DNA from: Saturnia japonica
Taxonomy: Eukaryota; Arthropoda; Insecta; Lepidoptera; Saturniidae
Direction: 5' to 3'
Assembly: GCA_033032175.1 (NCBI GenBank)
Contig: CM065309.1
Coordinates: 18,414,001-18,478,000, forward strand
Length of the DNA stretch: 64,000 nt
This document shows, one piece after another, positions 35,151 to 47,344 of the stretch (positions are counted from its first letter, which is position 1; every line of letters begins with the position of its first letter). The position numbers were made by a program, and so were the translations under genes. The notes beneath the pieces are model-generated. The model worked only from the letters and a program-made list of their open reading frames with translations. It searched no databases and was not told where the DNA came from.

Positions 35151-36285
35151 TATTTAGTGGTAAATTTTAGTGGCGAGAAAATTGCGTGACGTTATGTTTC
35201 AAGATACGTTGTTACTGAAATTACGTTAATGGCCTAAATTGCATAAAACTTTAATGTTTATTGAAGTGAAACATCTTCGAGCACGACGGTGGAAATGTTA
35301 TATGGGAAATTGTGTTACTTTACGTTGTGGAAATGTACTCAATGATATAATTTTTTTGAAGTACAACTTCTTTTGGGTCGGTCTGAATTGGATTTTATGT
35401 AACAAAAAAAAATTGTAACGAAAAAGAGATAGCTATAAATGACTTTTAGGCTGTGAGAGAATGAGATATAATGCGTTTCTATATAGTTTCCATATCTTTC
35501 GTCTATTCTTATTGTACTCGAAATATATACAAAGAGAGAGAGAGAAAGAAATTTCACTTTATTTCACTTTCATTGAACTCACACTCAATTTTTTTTATAT
35601 TGTGCTTGTCTAATCTTTAGTATCAATACTGTTGTATGATATGCAATAATGCGATTGAAATAAATACATTAAGGCTAGAACGGCAAATATCCAACCAAGT
35701 GCAGCTTAAAGTCCATCAAAATTTATTGTTGTTAGCTTCTCAATAAGAATAAGTTATGGACCAGACATTTTTATTACCGACTACCCCTAGGACAAAGCGA
35801 TAAAAACATGTGTTGATCGGAAGACGACTGCCGCGTCACTGTCACCAAAATAAAAACTGCTAAACTGCATGTTTACAAGCTCACGCACAAATAAAGCAAC
35901 GCGCAGAGATGAGTTGAAATATATGCTCTTCCGATTGCTAGAAAATTTCCTCCCAATGTACAATGTACAATGACCGCATTTCGATGTTTTTATTCCCGTG
36001 TACGAACGTATATGTATTCAGAATCATTCAATAGGGCCGCCCCAGGTTAATTTTTGAACATATAACTTCATTAGACTCTTTATAAAAATATGATACTAAT
36101 GAATTTTGAATGCGATGCGCGCACACACTGTAACAAAAAGTCTACGCCATGAAGTTGCTATCCAAACTTCTTTATTTTATTGTGGTCAAAATAGTCACAC
36201 TCGATGTTATGCGTCATTAAATGTGACTATTCAAAGAAGTATAATTTCTAACACGTACATAAGTACACGGATCCAATTATATATA
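35151..36285. other. AT-rich; weak repeat scraps
   Basis: Around 35245 there is TTGAAGTGAAACATCTTCG, similar to TTGAAGTGAAACTTCTCAGG at 61838. A GCGATGCGCGCACACACTG piece near 36112 recalls family C. An AG microsatellite lies at 35532-35550. No gene. Confidence 0.4.
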
Positions 36286-36556
36286 TTACTAGCTTTGCCC
36301 TTCGGTTTAACCCGTGTTAATTTTATACGACAAACACCGCCAACGCACCCGTGTAGGCAATTTTTTATACTTTGTGTAAAACAATCGACATTTTTATGAG
36401 GAATAAATTATTTTTTTCAAATTGTAATATATCCTATGTTACTCGCTGTAGCTTTATATTGGTGCAAGGATTTTTAAAATCGGTCCAGTAGTTTTTGTGT
36501 TTATCCATTACAAACAAAAAAACAAATCTTTCCTCTTTATAATATTGGTATAGAAA
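36286..36556 (-). repeat. CTAGT-family (Helitron-like) repeat
   Basis: ATTACTAGCTTTGCCCTTCG then GTTTAACCCG at the left and CGGTCCAGTAGTTTTTGTG with TTATAATATTGGTATAG at the right are the two ends of the family in - orientation. It is one of the best preserved copies. Confidence 0.6.
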
Positions 36557-36940
36557 AAGTTAATATACCATCTTTAAGAATCTACAGCATCTACATACTT
36601 ATTTGTAATTACTACAGATTATTGAAATTGTTAACATGTTGAAAAACATATTATAAATAATGTTTGTTCCTAGGTCCCACGCCCACATTATATTTGGCGA
36701 CCTTAATCAGATGCTAATGGCGTCCTTAAATTTAAATGTTTGACTGGCAAACAATTACGTTGTCAACTTGTCAGATTCTAACCACAGGCTTTACGATCGT
36801 AAACATAAAATTACCGGTTATGTATTTGACGTCCTTAAAATTAAACTTTTCTACAGTTTCCAATCAAAATCGCGTATGGGTAAGATGCTTTCTAATGCTA
36901 GCTACAATCCAAGTAAATATGTCTCTATCTGACAACAAGC
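36557..36940. other. AT-rich, nothing recognised
   Basis: No supported feature. Confidence 0.5.
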
Positions 36941-37235
36941 TCAATTGCTGCTTAGTGGCTTTGTGACCGAAGATGGTAAGGCTGCGTAGCCACTGAAGAG
37001 GAGCGGAGTGGAGCTATGCAAATTTCGAGCAATATAATTGCATCTCAAATTTTTGTGCAATTCCATTGGTTGAAATTTGCACAGCTCCGCTTCAGTGGAC
37101 AGGCAACCTTTACACGGCTGAAAGAATCTGCTCTCAAGTGCAGCTGCGAGAACGCACATACCTATAAGGTGTTTTGCGATAGATTTCCAACTTGGTGGTG
37201 TTTGCTATTATAGCCAGGCGGTTATTAGATAAAGG
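36941..37235 (-). repeat. SINE copy (family B) split by a MITE
   Basis: The left part, TGGCTTTGTGACCGAAGATG then GTAAGGC, and the right part, CTCTCAAGTGCAGCTGCGAG then AACGCAC and GATTTCCAACTTGGTGG, are consecutive pieces of the family B SINE on the - strand. The 140-bp gap between them is a hairpin MITE. Confidence 0.6.
36984..37110. mobile_element. Hairpin MITE nested in SINE
   Basis: The arms CACTGAAGAGGAGCGGAGTG + GAGCTATGCAAATTT and, inverted, AAATTTGCACAGCTCCGC + TTCAGTGGA enclose about 50 bases. It has no coding capacity, and its position inside a SINE shows it came later. Confidence 0.65.
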
Positions 37236-38429
37236 ATCAATATCGATTTTAAGCATTGACAGATTAGATTGTACAAATGTAACCAATAATTACATTAAAA
37301 AAGATTGTTAGTGACCAATCCCTTTTTAATAGAGGTTGATACAATTCTCTCGAAATATAATCTAAACCTATTGATTCGATAGAATATGAACGAAGCGATC
37401 ATATAATAAAATATAAACAGAAAACCAATACAAAATGTTAACTAAAGATTACACACAATAGTACATTAATTAATTGAAGCGGCTCTCGATCAAAAGTTAA
37501 CATTGAATAACATAACAAATTACCGAATCATTTGCAAATTAACGTTATAAATTCTATAATAAACATTATGTTATATAAATGATTTGTTGCGTTCACCTTC
37601 ATTAGTTTCACAATAATATTAACGTAATGAAATCTTAAAATTTTCATAACACTATGTTAGGATTTGATCCGTAAGAAAGGGTGTATGATATTTTTACATA
37701 ATAAAATTATTGTAATAGAAATGATATATCAAAAATGTTTATTTATGATAATTAGAATTATTTCAGATATTATTTACTTTTACTTAACAGAATTTACATG
37801 ATGCATTATTTAAATAAAAATTAAATGGGGTTAGAAAATTTTATGTGCTTTCTCCTAAGTCTTTCTACTTGTATTTTACGCGTTTTAGAACTGAGAATAT
37901 TATTTGTTAATTATTTTATTTAACCCTTATTTTAGCACCCTCCGAGCTACTTGTGATTGGTAAATCTTATTTAATGTTTATTTTTAATTATGCGTATAAT
38001 TGATAGTAATACTTGCTAATGAATTAAGTGGTTTCTCTTTGTTTTTCGTAGTACTTCTTTAAATAAACAAAAATAATAATTAACATCTTGAGATCATACA
38101 AAATGAGTAAGATAATAATGAATCAGATCCTTAAGAGACCGCCTGTTTGGACCTTGGCCCGGTCTTGTGCAATCTTGTCAGCTCGTTAAGTCATAACAGA
38201 AATAAATTTAAAGGGGCTAATTACATTGTAATTAATTAAACTATTTTAATAAACGATTCTCGTCTTTAGGGAAGATGTGTATGAATTAATTTTAGATTGT
38301 TAATTGTGATACATACCATATGAAATGTCAAAAAAGAGTTTCTGTTAATATTATTACGACTGGACTTTATTCGAAGCTATAGGCTATATAATAGCATCGA
38401 TTTTAGCAAGAACAAAGAATTTCGCAAAT
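37236..38429. other. AT-rich, nothing recognised
   Basis: No gene or repeat could be supported. Confidence 0.5.
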
Positions 38430-38640
38430 TCTTATCTCTATCTATGAAGGTCTTTGTCTATTCTCCGTCTGTGAAGATGTGGAATTGCCTACCGGCCAGC
38501 GTATTCCCTTCTACGATATCGGGTCCATCAAAAGGGGCGTGATATTTCTGCAGGCTGGCATGGCAGTGACGACTGCTAATAAAATTTGTTCCAACGGTGG
38601 CCGTTGTTACCGTATTTTCTATCAGGTACTGTGCAGTCGT
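38430..38640 (+). pseudogene. LINE 3'-end fragment
   Basis: One frame reads SPSVKMWNCLPASVFPST then frameshifts. The MWNxLPASVFP motif is the usual C-terminal end of several lepidopteran LINE ORF2 proteins. The downstream TATCAGGTACTGTGCAGTCG resembles the ATCAGGTGAGATTGCAGTC block after such ORFs (from memory). It is 5'-truncated and dead. Confidence 0.55.
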
Positions 38641-40384
38641 TTTGCCTAACTAGTATATTAAAAACAAATACTCAAACATCCTTTTCATAAATATGTATTA
38701 CCTATATATATTTTTTGTAACCAAAAATTATTAATTTTCATATTTCTAGTTTCAATCTAACAGAATTTCATAGAAATGTTCATTAATTCTTTTACTTATA
38801 AAAGTTACATTTTCAGAAACTACTTCTTTTACGCAATTGTATTAAAGAACCACACTGAGCAAATTTCATTGGGTGGTCGTTTTATAGTCCAAACAAGATC
38901 GTTGTGTATTTTTTATCCACGATTTTATTCATCCTAGCTGGCATCGAATCCGTGACCTCCTTCAAGATTTTATCCATACATAAGTTTACAGAAACTATCA
39001 TTAATCATTATGTTTTGTGACCTTACTTTTAAGATGAGCGAAGAGTTGAAAAGCTTTTTAAAATCTATTGGTAATAATTTGTTCTTATTGAAGTTTTTTA
39101 CTAATATTTCATTGTAAATTATTTGACCTTAATTATAAAGTATTATTACATTAATCTAAAATTAACTTATATTTAATGAACAATGTAAAATATTCGTTAC
39201 ATCTGTAATGTATAGAATTCAAGAATCTTGCTTAAACTATCGCACCTGACTTTGGAATCATTTTATTCATTCGTCCTCTTTCCCAATTTGATTTTTACTG
39301 TAACATATATTTTTAATAGAATTAAGTTTCATCTTATTCATATTAGAAAACACTTCTGATGCTGTTTGTTTCATAATATATAAAACATTAAAAAGTACCT
39401 ACCGTACGCAGATTGAATTCAGACCTTATCTCCTCACTACCTATTTCTACTACAAAATATTCGTGCTTGCATCGCGTTACTGTATTCTGGTTTGAAGAGT
39501 TTTGTTGGTAAAAGCATTATGATCTGAATAACGTAAAATTATTTATTACAAGAAGTCGCAAGTTATATATGCTATTGGTTTCGGACAGATCTGCATATCT
39601 ATCTGGTCACGGATAGTCGTTTGCCACTTTTATTAAATAAATGGCGAAACTTTTTATCAAATTATAAATTTTTGCTGATTTAACTGTTTTAAACTTAACT
39701 GCGAATAAATATTTACACAAAAAATATTGTTTTTTTTTATATTAAACCATAAAAATCATTCTCGTCAAGAGGTTTGACATTAATTTACAATTGAGGCCAC
39801 GAAAAAGGGACGATCATAAAAATATGATTTTATTTATCGTTCAGGTTTGGAGGTGAAGTGTTTACGAGCCCTGCCCACGTGGCGGAGCGCCGTTGTTAAA
39901 TGTAAAACAATAGAGAAATATAACTAAATGCTAGTTTCGATCCGCAGTAAAACTGCTTACCCGCTGTCTTGTTAAATCTTTGACATTTTGCGTTGTTTAT
40001 GACTCCGTGTACTTGGGAAATTCTGGGCTTGAGTGAAATAGAGAAGCGATTACTTCTATTTTACTAACGGTTAGAGGCAACTTTGCATAACATGATTACG
40101 TTAATCATTTTAAATGGTTTTGCAGTTAAAGGGAAACTGTTATTTATGAATATAGGTATTATCACTATGTAGTTGGAATGAAATCATATATTATTAAAGC
40201 CCATGCATTATTCATTAGTTCTTGTTAACGTGATTTTCAATGGAGTTAGATTTTCATGTCATTGTAACTGCTCTGATTTATTACAAAGTCAAAGAAGTTA
40301 ATTTAAAATTAAATGATTCTATAAATTTCATATTACTATATCCGTTCCTATGCATGTATATTATTTAGTTTTTTTCTTAATACC
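38641..40384. other. AT-rich, nothing recognised
   Basis: No supported gene or repeat. A GC-richer patch at 39855-39900 has no second copy. Confidence 0.45.
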
Positions 40385-40505
40385 ATGATGGTGGTAAACA
40401 TTCATGCAGTTCGCCTGATTGTAAGCGGTTACCACAGCTTATGGATACTTGCAGTACCACAGGCATCATATACATGTTGCCAACCCTTTAAAAACTTTCG
40501 AATTA
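40385..40505 (+). repeat. Family A 5' fragment
   Basis: TCGCCTGATTGTAAGCGGTT, then ACCACAGCTTATGGATACTT and GTTGCCAACCCTTTAAAAAC, follow the 5' half of family A. Confidence 0.6.
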
Positions 40506-41214
40506 AGATTATATTGTCAAAGTTCTTTCGACATGTTATGGCAGCCGCTCTTAAAAAGAAATCCCCTTTCTATTAGTATTACAAATTGTCATTTAAATTC
40601 ATATAGATATTATTATGATCTAATGATAGAACGTCACACGTAGATCGATTAAAAAAAAATATTATTCTTATAATATATTTTTCATTAATATATTGTCATA
40701 AGTTACGCAATTCCCATGAAGATGATAATTGATACCACAGTTATATGTAAACGATAAAACTATCTAAAAATGGACTTCACTAAATTTAGGTGCAATGTAT
40801 CAATAAATCATAACCCTACATGATATACCTATAATGATCAACAACCTTGTACATGTCATCCCACATGACAAACGTACAAAACAAGATGAATGGCATTCGA
40901 CGCCTACTCGCAGCCATCTTTATTACACCGCTTGTAAATTGGAAACTGTTAAAATGAACGTAAGTGTACACTTGACTCAGAATTCGTTCGAAGTTTTTAG
41001 GTTATCTTACGTCGTGGGTTGTTGGTCCTTGACATACTTCCGGGATATAGTGAAAATGTAATTTTAATTGCTTACTTAATTAATATAATTTGGTGAATGT
41101 TTTAGAATTTATATAATAATGCTTGAAGAGAAAACAGGTACATTAAATAACATACAATAAAACATTCATTGTCTAAGCTCATACAAAAAACTTCACACTA
41201 CTAATAACACATTT
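40506..41214. other. AT-rich, nothing recognised
   Basis: No supported feature. Confidence 0.5.
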
Positions 41215-41505
41215 TCTATACAAACATATTAATAAAATGAAAGAGGTTTGCCGTAGTACGCGCATTACCCAAAAACTACTGGATAGGTTTTGTTCAATTT
41301 TTTTGTTTTTTTTACTTCTACCATGCATGGTCTTAAAAAAAAAAAAGGTTTATTTTTTCAACAAAAGTTATTATAGTTTTTAAGAAAGTACGATTTTTGT
41401 AAGTTCTACGCTTTAGGACTTAGATATGTCTTCTTGCCGTGAAGAAGTGGGGATTATTATATTAATATAGATTAACGCGAATGAAGTCGCGGGCGGTTGC
41501 TAGTT
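41215..41505 (+). repeat. CTAGT-family (Helitron-like) repeat
   Basis: GTAGTACGCGCATTACCC and AAAAACTACTGGATAGG lie near the start; the end is GAATGAAGTCGCGGGCGG then TTGCTAGTTT. The AGTCGCGGGCGG...CTAGT end recurs in part at 52955. Confidence 0.6.
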
Positions 41506-41578
41506 TAAAATAAATATATTTAAGTAATCATGCTGGACGTTTATGTAGCGCTAAATTTAGTAATTATCAGAGAATAGC

Positions 41579-42140
41579 TTGGAGATGTTGATGATTATGT
41601 TTACCCGGGACAAGTTATCTAGTTAGGTAGATCCAACTTCGAGAAAGAGATCTATCGGCAAATCCAACTCGGCTGGGCAGCATTTGGGAAGTAACATAAC
41701 ATCTTCTCGTCCAAGATACCGCAGTGTCTTAAGACGTAAGTCTTTGACCAATGTGTGTTACCAGTGATTACATATGGTGCTGAGACGTGGGCGCTAACTA
41801 CGGGCAATGGAGAGGGCAGTGCTCGGAGTTTCTCTACATTATTGAATCAGAAATTAGGAGATTCACAGAAGAACCAAAGACACTGACATAGCCCTGAGAA
41901 TAGCTAGACTTGTGGAACTAGTGAGCGGGGCACGTAACTTGTAGAGGCCAAAGAGTTCTCAAGTGGTGGCCTCGTACTGGAATACGCAACGTGGGCAGAA
42001 TCGTCACAAGGTGCACCAACGACCTGGTGAAGATTGCGGAAGCCGCTGGATTTGAGCACATATGAGCGGTTGTTACTGCGATCTTTGGGGGAGGCCTATG
42101 ACCAGCATTGGACGTTTTTCCAGTACATATTCAGTACTGA
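41579..42140 (+). pseudogene. RTE-clade LINE, C-terminal relic
   Basis: Frames in order, interrupted by stops and shifts, give RSNFEKEIYRQIQLGWAAFG (after a YVYPGQVI block), PVITYGAETWAL, then RIARLVEL, and finally LGEAYDQHWTFF near 42082-42117. These are the last conserved blocks of RTE-type reverse transcriptases in insects (family known for RIQLGWAAFGKL, TYGAETW, LGEAYVQQW). The reverse transcriptase catalytic part is absent, so this is a 5'-truncated dead copy. Confidence 0.75.
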
Positions 42141-43683
42141 AAAGGTTTCCAGGCGACGACCTGCGATGGATTGCCAATCACTCGTTGGTTGCCAGGTTGT
42201 TGAATTGTACTGTGCTATGTCCCATCAGACATAATGCAGTCACTTTGCAATATAAAAAATTATACGTGAAAGGAAACGAGACGTTTGTTCGTATTAAATA
42301 ATGTTGAAATAACAAAAGTAGTAGACCTTCAAGAGTTGTTTTGGATGAACCCTTAAATAATTCAGATTTTGCTATCATAAAGTAACAACACCTTATTAAC
42401 ATTTCTATAGCGCACGAACTGGAGTTAAATCATGTTATAATAATCAAGAATGATGGACGTTCACGTGTTACTTGCTGATAAATATGTGACAGAAACGTAA
42501 AAGTAAGTTAAAACAACAAGCGCTCGCCTAAGGCGTTCTGTTGACACCTCAACAAAGCGGTTTTCTCGCTCAGACACGTTTTTAGGTTACCGAGCTTGTT
42601 GTAAGGCTTTTGTTCTCCAAGTTTTTGACCTAAGTAAGGAGAAAGGATTTTTATTATCTTTTAAAAACGAAATATATAAAAATCCGTATATTAACCGCTA
42701 AAGTTGAAATGTACTTTACTATAATTTATTTGTATTATAATTTAGTGATAATATGTAGTTAAATAGTTTTTATCTTTAACACTATCTCTATAGGTTATCT
42801 CTCAAAGGTACTTTTTGTGGCAATGTGATATCTCCCTTAATTGTTCAATAAAATTAATGATTTGAACACTATTTTAAAGCTCGTGTTCTCCGCTATTGAC
42901 GACAAAAATAGTTTAAAAGTGAATTTTTTGTTCAAAAAAGTTCTTATTTATGAATCTGTTAATAGCATTCCAAATATATCCTACTTGAACATAATCTATA
43001 AGACGCCTTCTAAGTATACAGAATCTTCTTAACTAACATTAGATTCTGTTAAATTGTTTATGATAATGCATGAAATATTTGCTAGTTATATATCATTATT
43101 GATACTATTTAAGTGGAAACAACTTTTAAAAACGTTCTTTAATTGTTCATCCAACTGCTGAATGGCTTGCAGGCCGGTTTCACAACGGTGATCGTCGCTG
43201 GATTATAAATATTTGGCTGGTCGTTTTTGGGTTGTACTATGCTTATTACCAAGTACACTGCCGTCACTTTGCCTTGCTACTGCAAAAAAAAAACTTCAAA
43301 CTTTTAACAAGACTACCTATAGCAATTCTACTGTGCATTTGTTGATGGTTATCTTTTATATTAAATAAATAGCCAAACAACTTAAACACAAGCGAATGGA
43401 AGAGGTAATTACATTTATTAATTTAACTTCAACTTAAAATAAGTTTAGATAATTCGCGTTGCGGAAAACTGTAAATGCACTGCAAATAAATACACTGAAA
43501 ATTATATGCTAATTATCTTAAATAACTATGCGTTAAGAGATTTTATTGATTGTTTTCTTTGCAATCGAGAACTAAGCAAACAATAAACTTGCGTTTTATT
43601 AATTTGATGCTATAATTTAATAAAGTTTTTGAATAATTTTCGTTCGACAAAGGTGACATGTGTTTTATATACAACTAACCTTC
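42141..43683. other. AT-rich; one possible hairpin
   Basis: At 42512..42614 the ends ACAACAAGCGCTCGCCTAA and GGTTACCGAGCTTGTTGT are roughly inverted, suggesting a small MITE. Otherwise nothing supportable. Confidence 0.35.
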
Positions 43684-44841
43684 TTTTTTTTTAACGCGGA
43701 GAAACCCATCATGGGTATTGGGTACACACGACTGGATATGTGAGACTCCTACTCACTAAAACTCCATGGTGTACCATCGGCCGCCATACTGGGACGACGC
43801 GGGACCTGCAGTAGCATACTACCGCGTCGCCCCGGCGCTGATGAGAGACAGTCTGGTAGAATCCCGACTGTCTTCCAGACGGCTGAACCAGTGCAATGGG
43901 AAGACGGCCCCCCCGACCCATCTCCGCTTGGTTCAGCAAGAGCAGAAAAAGGAGGCGAAAAGCGCCCCCTCTTCTACCCATCGTCTGCGCTGAAGTCCTG
44001 CAGCACTGGTGCTGGACCTACCTTCCCTTTTACAAGAGGCGGACGGCAGCTGGCACCCCCCATGTAATGGCCTGCTGGCCTTCCGGCATCGCTACAGTAG
44101 GCACAGTGAAGTTCCTGAACCTCACACATCAAAGTCCTGTGACCGGACTATCCGCAACGGAAGCATAAAGCCTAAAACAGCGCATAGGCGTACGGTCCAA
44201 AAGATGAACTTGGGCCGCACTCCAACCGACAAGAAGGCGTCCAGCCTCCGTCAAAGTCCTGGCCGCGGTGACCGATAGGTGAATTGCACCTAGACCTCCG
44301 TTTCGACTCTGAATTTCGCCGGCCCTTATTTGTTTCGGCGGACATCCCCCCTTTAGCGCCGCTGCGGAGACAACCTCCTCGCCGGACACAGAATCACAGA
44401 AACATTTACCCTCTTAACAGGCCTGCAGATCAGGGCGACGTCCGCTAACGCCGCCTGGAGGCTCTGCGCCAGTTTGTCAGCCCGCTCCGGACCTTGGTCG
44501 CCAGGAATCTCAAGGATCCTGGTACCCGCTTTGGTCTCACGGAGTGAGAAACGGTCTATCCCCAATGACGTCATGTCGACAGCCGTCCTAACCCTCAGAA
44601 GGGCTGCCTTGTAGCTCAGCTCCTGAGCCTTTGCCTTAGGCCTTAGGCTTATAATCACTGCAGTTGAGCGCGGATTCTGGGGGAGCTTGGCCTTTGGCTT
44701 CTGAGGCGCATCCTTCGCAGGAGTGGGAGCTGCCGTCGCAGCCATCACCTTCGCAACCTTCCGCCTCTTCCTTTTGCGGCAGGTCACAAAGGACTGCGTC
44801 ACTTCGTCATTCGGCGCCATGTGTGCAGCCGAAACCGGGAA
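43684..44841 (-). mobile_element. R1-clade LINE derivative, internally deleted
   Basis: A GC-rich block, unlike its AT-rich surroundings. Read on the - strand it begins next to a TTAGG array, has a 5' leader of about 21 nt, an ORF1 start at 44820, ORF1 zinc-knuckle sequence to about 43990, then about 300 nt ending GGGTTTCTCCGCGTT plus a poly(A) run (43684-43697). There is no ORF2 (endonuclease and reverse transcriptase). So the copy joins ORF1 directly to a 3' UTR, which points to an internally deleted, non-autonomous form rather than ordinary 5' truncation. Confidence 0.7.
43990..44820 (-). pseudogene. R1-clade LINE ORF1 (gag-like), frameshifted
   Basis: The first open part (44353..44820, 155 codons) starts MAPNDEVTQSFV and has a basic stretch CRKRKRRKVAK, then AVIISLRPKAKAQELSYKAA, GIDRFSLRETKAGTRILEIP and ICRPVKRVNVSVI, the order of the R1-clade ORF1 core. 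A frameshift at about 44353-44389 leads to GGCPPKQIRAGEIQSRNGG and AGRLLVGWSAAQVHLLDR, then RCFRLYA, a first zinc knuckle that has lost its second cysteine. After a stop the same region gives an intact knuckle C-x2-C-x8-H-x6-C starting HCAYCSDAGRPAGH (near 44030-44095). ORF1 proteins bind the LINE RNA. This copy is broken. Confidence 0.75.
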
Positions 44842-44859
44842 AACCTAACCTAACCTAAC
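44842..44859 (-). repeat. Interstitial telomere-type repeat (TTAGG)3
   Basis: AACCTAACCTAACCTAAC on the + strand, i.e. three units of the insect telomere motif TTAGG on the - strand, lying directly 5' of the R1-clade element. Confidence 0.8.
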
Positions 44860-44861
44860 TT

Positions 44862-45110
44862 ACCCTAGTCTATGGATGCGTGTAACGACCTATCACTACC
44901 GCGTCCCGACCTTAAATCCCTTTTCCCCAAGCGGCTCTGGGCACCCTACTCAACACAGGAACACAACACAAGGTTATTTGGCTGCAATCTTCTGTAGGAT
45001 GAAGGTATTCCACCAGTCGGACTGCTCCAAGTTGAGAGAAATATTCAGAGGTTTCTCTTTGCTCTACCTCTCTTCAAAGTACCCTACCTTCTCTTTGTTA
45101 ATTTTAGTAT
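44862..45110 (+). repeat. Dispersed repeat, family A copy 2
   Basis: From TAGTCTATGGATGCG through CACAAGGTTATTTGGCTGC and AAGGTATTCCACCAGTCGGA to CTACCTCTCTTCAAA it is collinear with 1065..1345 but lacks the first 30 bases, which are replaced by the R1 element and its TTAGG array. Confidence 0.7.
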
Positions 45111-46284
45111 ATGATCTTAAAAACAAGCTGTACTCGCTTAGTTTACGACACTTGTTATGTAAGTGACCCAATTATTTTTATATTAATTATTACATATCAT
45201 TACCGAATAAGGGTTGTTTACGTCGTGTCAAAACATTTTATTAGCAATTAAATTTTTTAACAATAAATATAATTCACAAACATTAACGATCGAGATATCC
45301 AAAAATGGTAAAAATTATTTATGTTACTCAAGATCGAAGAATTAGCAAACTTTGGTAAAAAAATGGTTTTTTATTTACGATACAGGTTAACCTATAAAAT
45401 TAATAAAATTAAAATGTCTATTTGTAATGTCAATATAGCAACATTTCACTAAATAAATAATATGATCTTAGAAGATAGACTTATGGTATTGCTGACTTTT
45501 TTGGAGTTTTTTTTAATATCTACAAATATGTACTACAATGATTTGATATAATTCTTATAGTTTACTCAGCGTAAGCCATTTAAGCGCCCAAATTCATTCA
45601 CCATGATCAGTTTTTTTTAATTTACGGAACCTTAATTCCTTTGTAAAATAAAAAGTATTCTAAATAACTCCTTATAAAATTAGCTATCTGCCAGTGTAAG
45701 TCCTGTCAAAATTGCTATAATCATTTCGAAAATTACCCGGACCAAACAGACAGATAGACAGGCAGACAAAAAATTAAAAATGTTTTTTTTTTTTTGTTAT
45801 AGGTACCGTATCTACTTTCGTATGTATTTCATAAAAAGCTGTTTAGGTATAACTTTAAGCATAAGTTGTTTAGGTACGTACATTAAAAGTGCCAAACGTC
45901 TCTAAAGAAGTTTTCACTTCAATAAATAATTAAACTAACTTCATAATCTCATATAAATCTTACGTATTTGAAACAATTGAATAGTGTTTTTAATAACAAA
46001 AGCGAGTAGAACAATATAGAATATATAGGGATCTATTTATACATATACATAGTTGTAGTATTGTCTCTTGCAATTCACGGCGCATTAACTACTCCGCTGC
46101 CTGCACCAACTCAGATAAAACGATTTGCTCCTTTCGAAAATTTATTTCGTTTAAAACATTTTATATTTTAGATATATTTAAATAAAGATTTGTAACAAAT
46201 TCTTTCTCATCGGAAGCCTACTTCACTTGATTAATATCCCTTAAAAATTTCCTAAGATCTCACCTGCATGACCTTTGTTAGGGT
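45111..46284. other. AT-rich; eroded repeat likely
   Basis: 45400-45830 has ACAGACAGATAGACAGGCAG and a CTATCTGCCAGTGTAAGTCC block related to CTAGT-family interiors (compare CACTGGCAGATAGCTG at 29752). Borders are not visible. No gene. Confidence 0.4.
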
Positions 46285-46370
46285 AGATATAGTTAGAGAG
46301 ATAGAGCAAAGAATTTTTATTGGAGTTTTCTCTATACTTGGGTCATTTCGACTGGTTGAATAATAAATTA
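46285..46370 (-). repeat. Family A 3' fragment
   Basis: AGAGCAAAGAATTTTTATTG then GAGTTTTCTCTATACTTGGG and CGACTGGTTGAATA match the 3' part of family A inverted (compare 62450-62495). Confidence 0.5.
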
Positions 46371-47344
46371 TTCATAAATGATATAATTACTTGATAGATT
46401 TATGAATGGTATTTACTGTTTTGAACCGTTTAAAGTACTTAATTTGATTATATATTTTTATGGATGTTCAGGCATAACTTTTATTCTTTTTAGGTTGGAA
46501 AGGGGATACCGCAATGGTGGTAAATCATTTCTATTAACTGTTTTGTATCCTGGATAGTGAATATATTTATAACAGCTTCACAAACATTGACCTTTGCTTT
46601 ATTATAGTTGCAATTTTCAAGTGTTTGTGTTAACATTTTGTTATGTTCTACAAAGTTATATTAAAAATATTATTAATTAATCTTTTAGCTTATTAAAAAG
46701 TTCTTAATTGAATTGTCTACGCATTTGAAAGTTCTCATAGTAAAACAAAGCACGAGGAAAGTATTTGTGTGAAAAAATATGCGATAACCTTTTGAATAGA
46801 AAAAGTACTGTGTACAGTGTAATTAGATATACACACGATGACAATAGGACTAAGAAAGTTTTTTGTTTGTAAAATATTTCATTAAGGCTAGTGCCTGCGA
46901 ATCTTATCTGGATAAAAAACAGGGTTTCAAAATTGTAAATTTATCATTATTGCTTAGCTCCTTAGGGAAAACGTAATTATATATTGTCTATATTATTCTA
47001 TGGACACTCTTCTAACTTCCAATGAAAGTCTCGTCAAAATCGCTTCAGCTGTTTCGAAGATTACTCCGAAAAAAGGCCGTGTTTAAATTTTGGAATCGTA
47101 TTTATGGAAAAGCTTTTATTTTCATAATACAGATACACACTTCAATATTATTTATTTCTATAGCTTTTCAAAAAGATTATTTTTCCAGACAATAAGATCA
47201 AGGAAGCAAGCAAGTTTTACTGTTAAAAGGTCAGATGTAAATTATAGAGATGTCTGGAAGTGACTCCCTCTCTGGGCATTCACTTAATTATATGGTTAAT
47301 ATTAATATTGCATTACATTAGACATTATTGTATTATACTAATAC
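46371..47344. other. AT-rich, nothing recognised
   Basis: No supported feature. Confidence 0.5.

Noticed and set aside
42034..42402. Open frames on both strands after the RTE relic
   Set aside because: Only the LGEAYDQHW piece is meaningful, and it belongs to the RTE pseudogene.
43766..44278. Plus-strand frames rich in P, R and S
   Set aside because: Complement of the R1-clade ORF1 and 3' UTR on the - strand.
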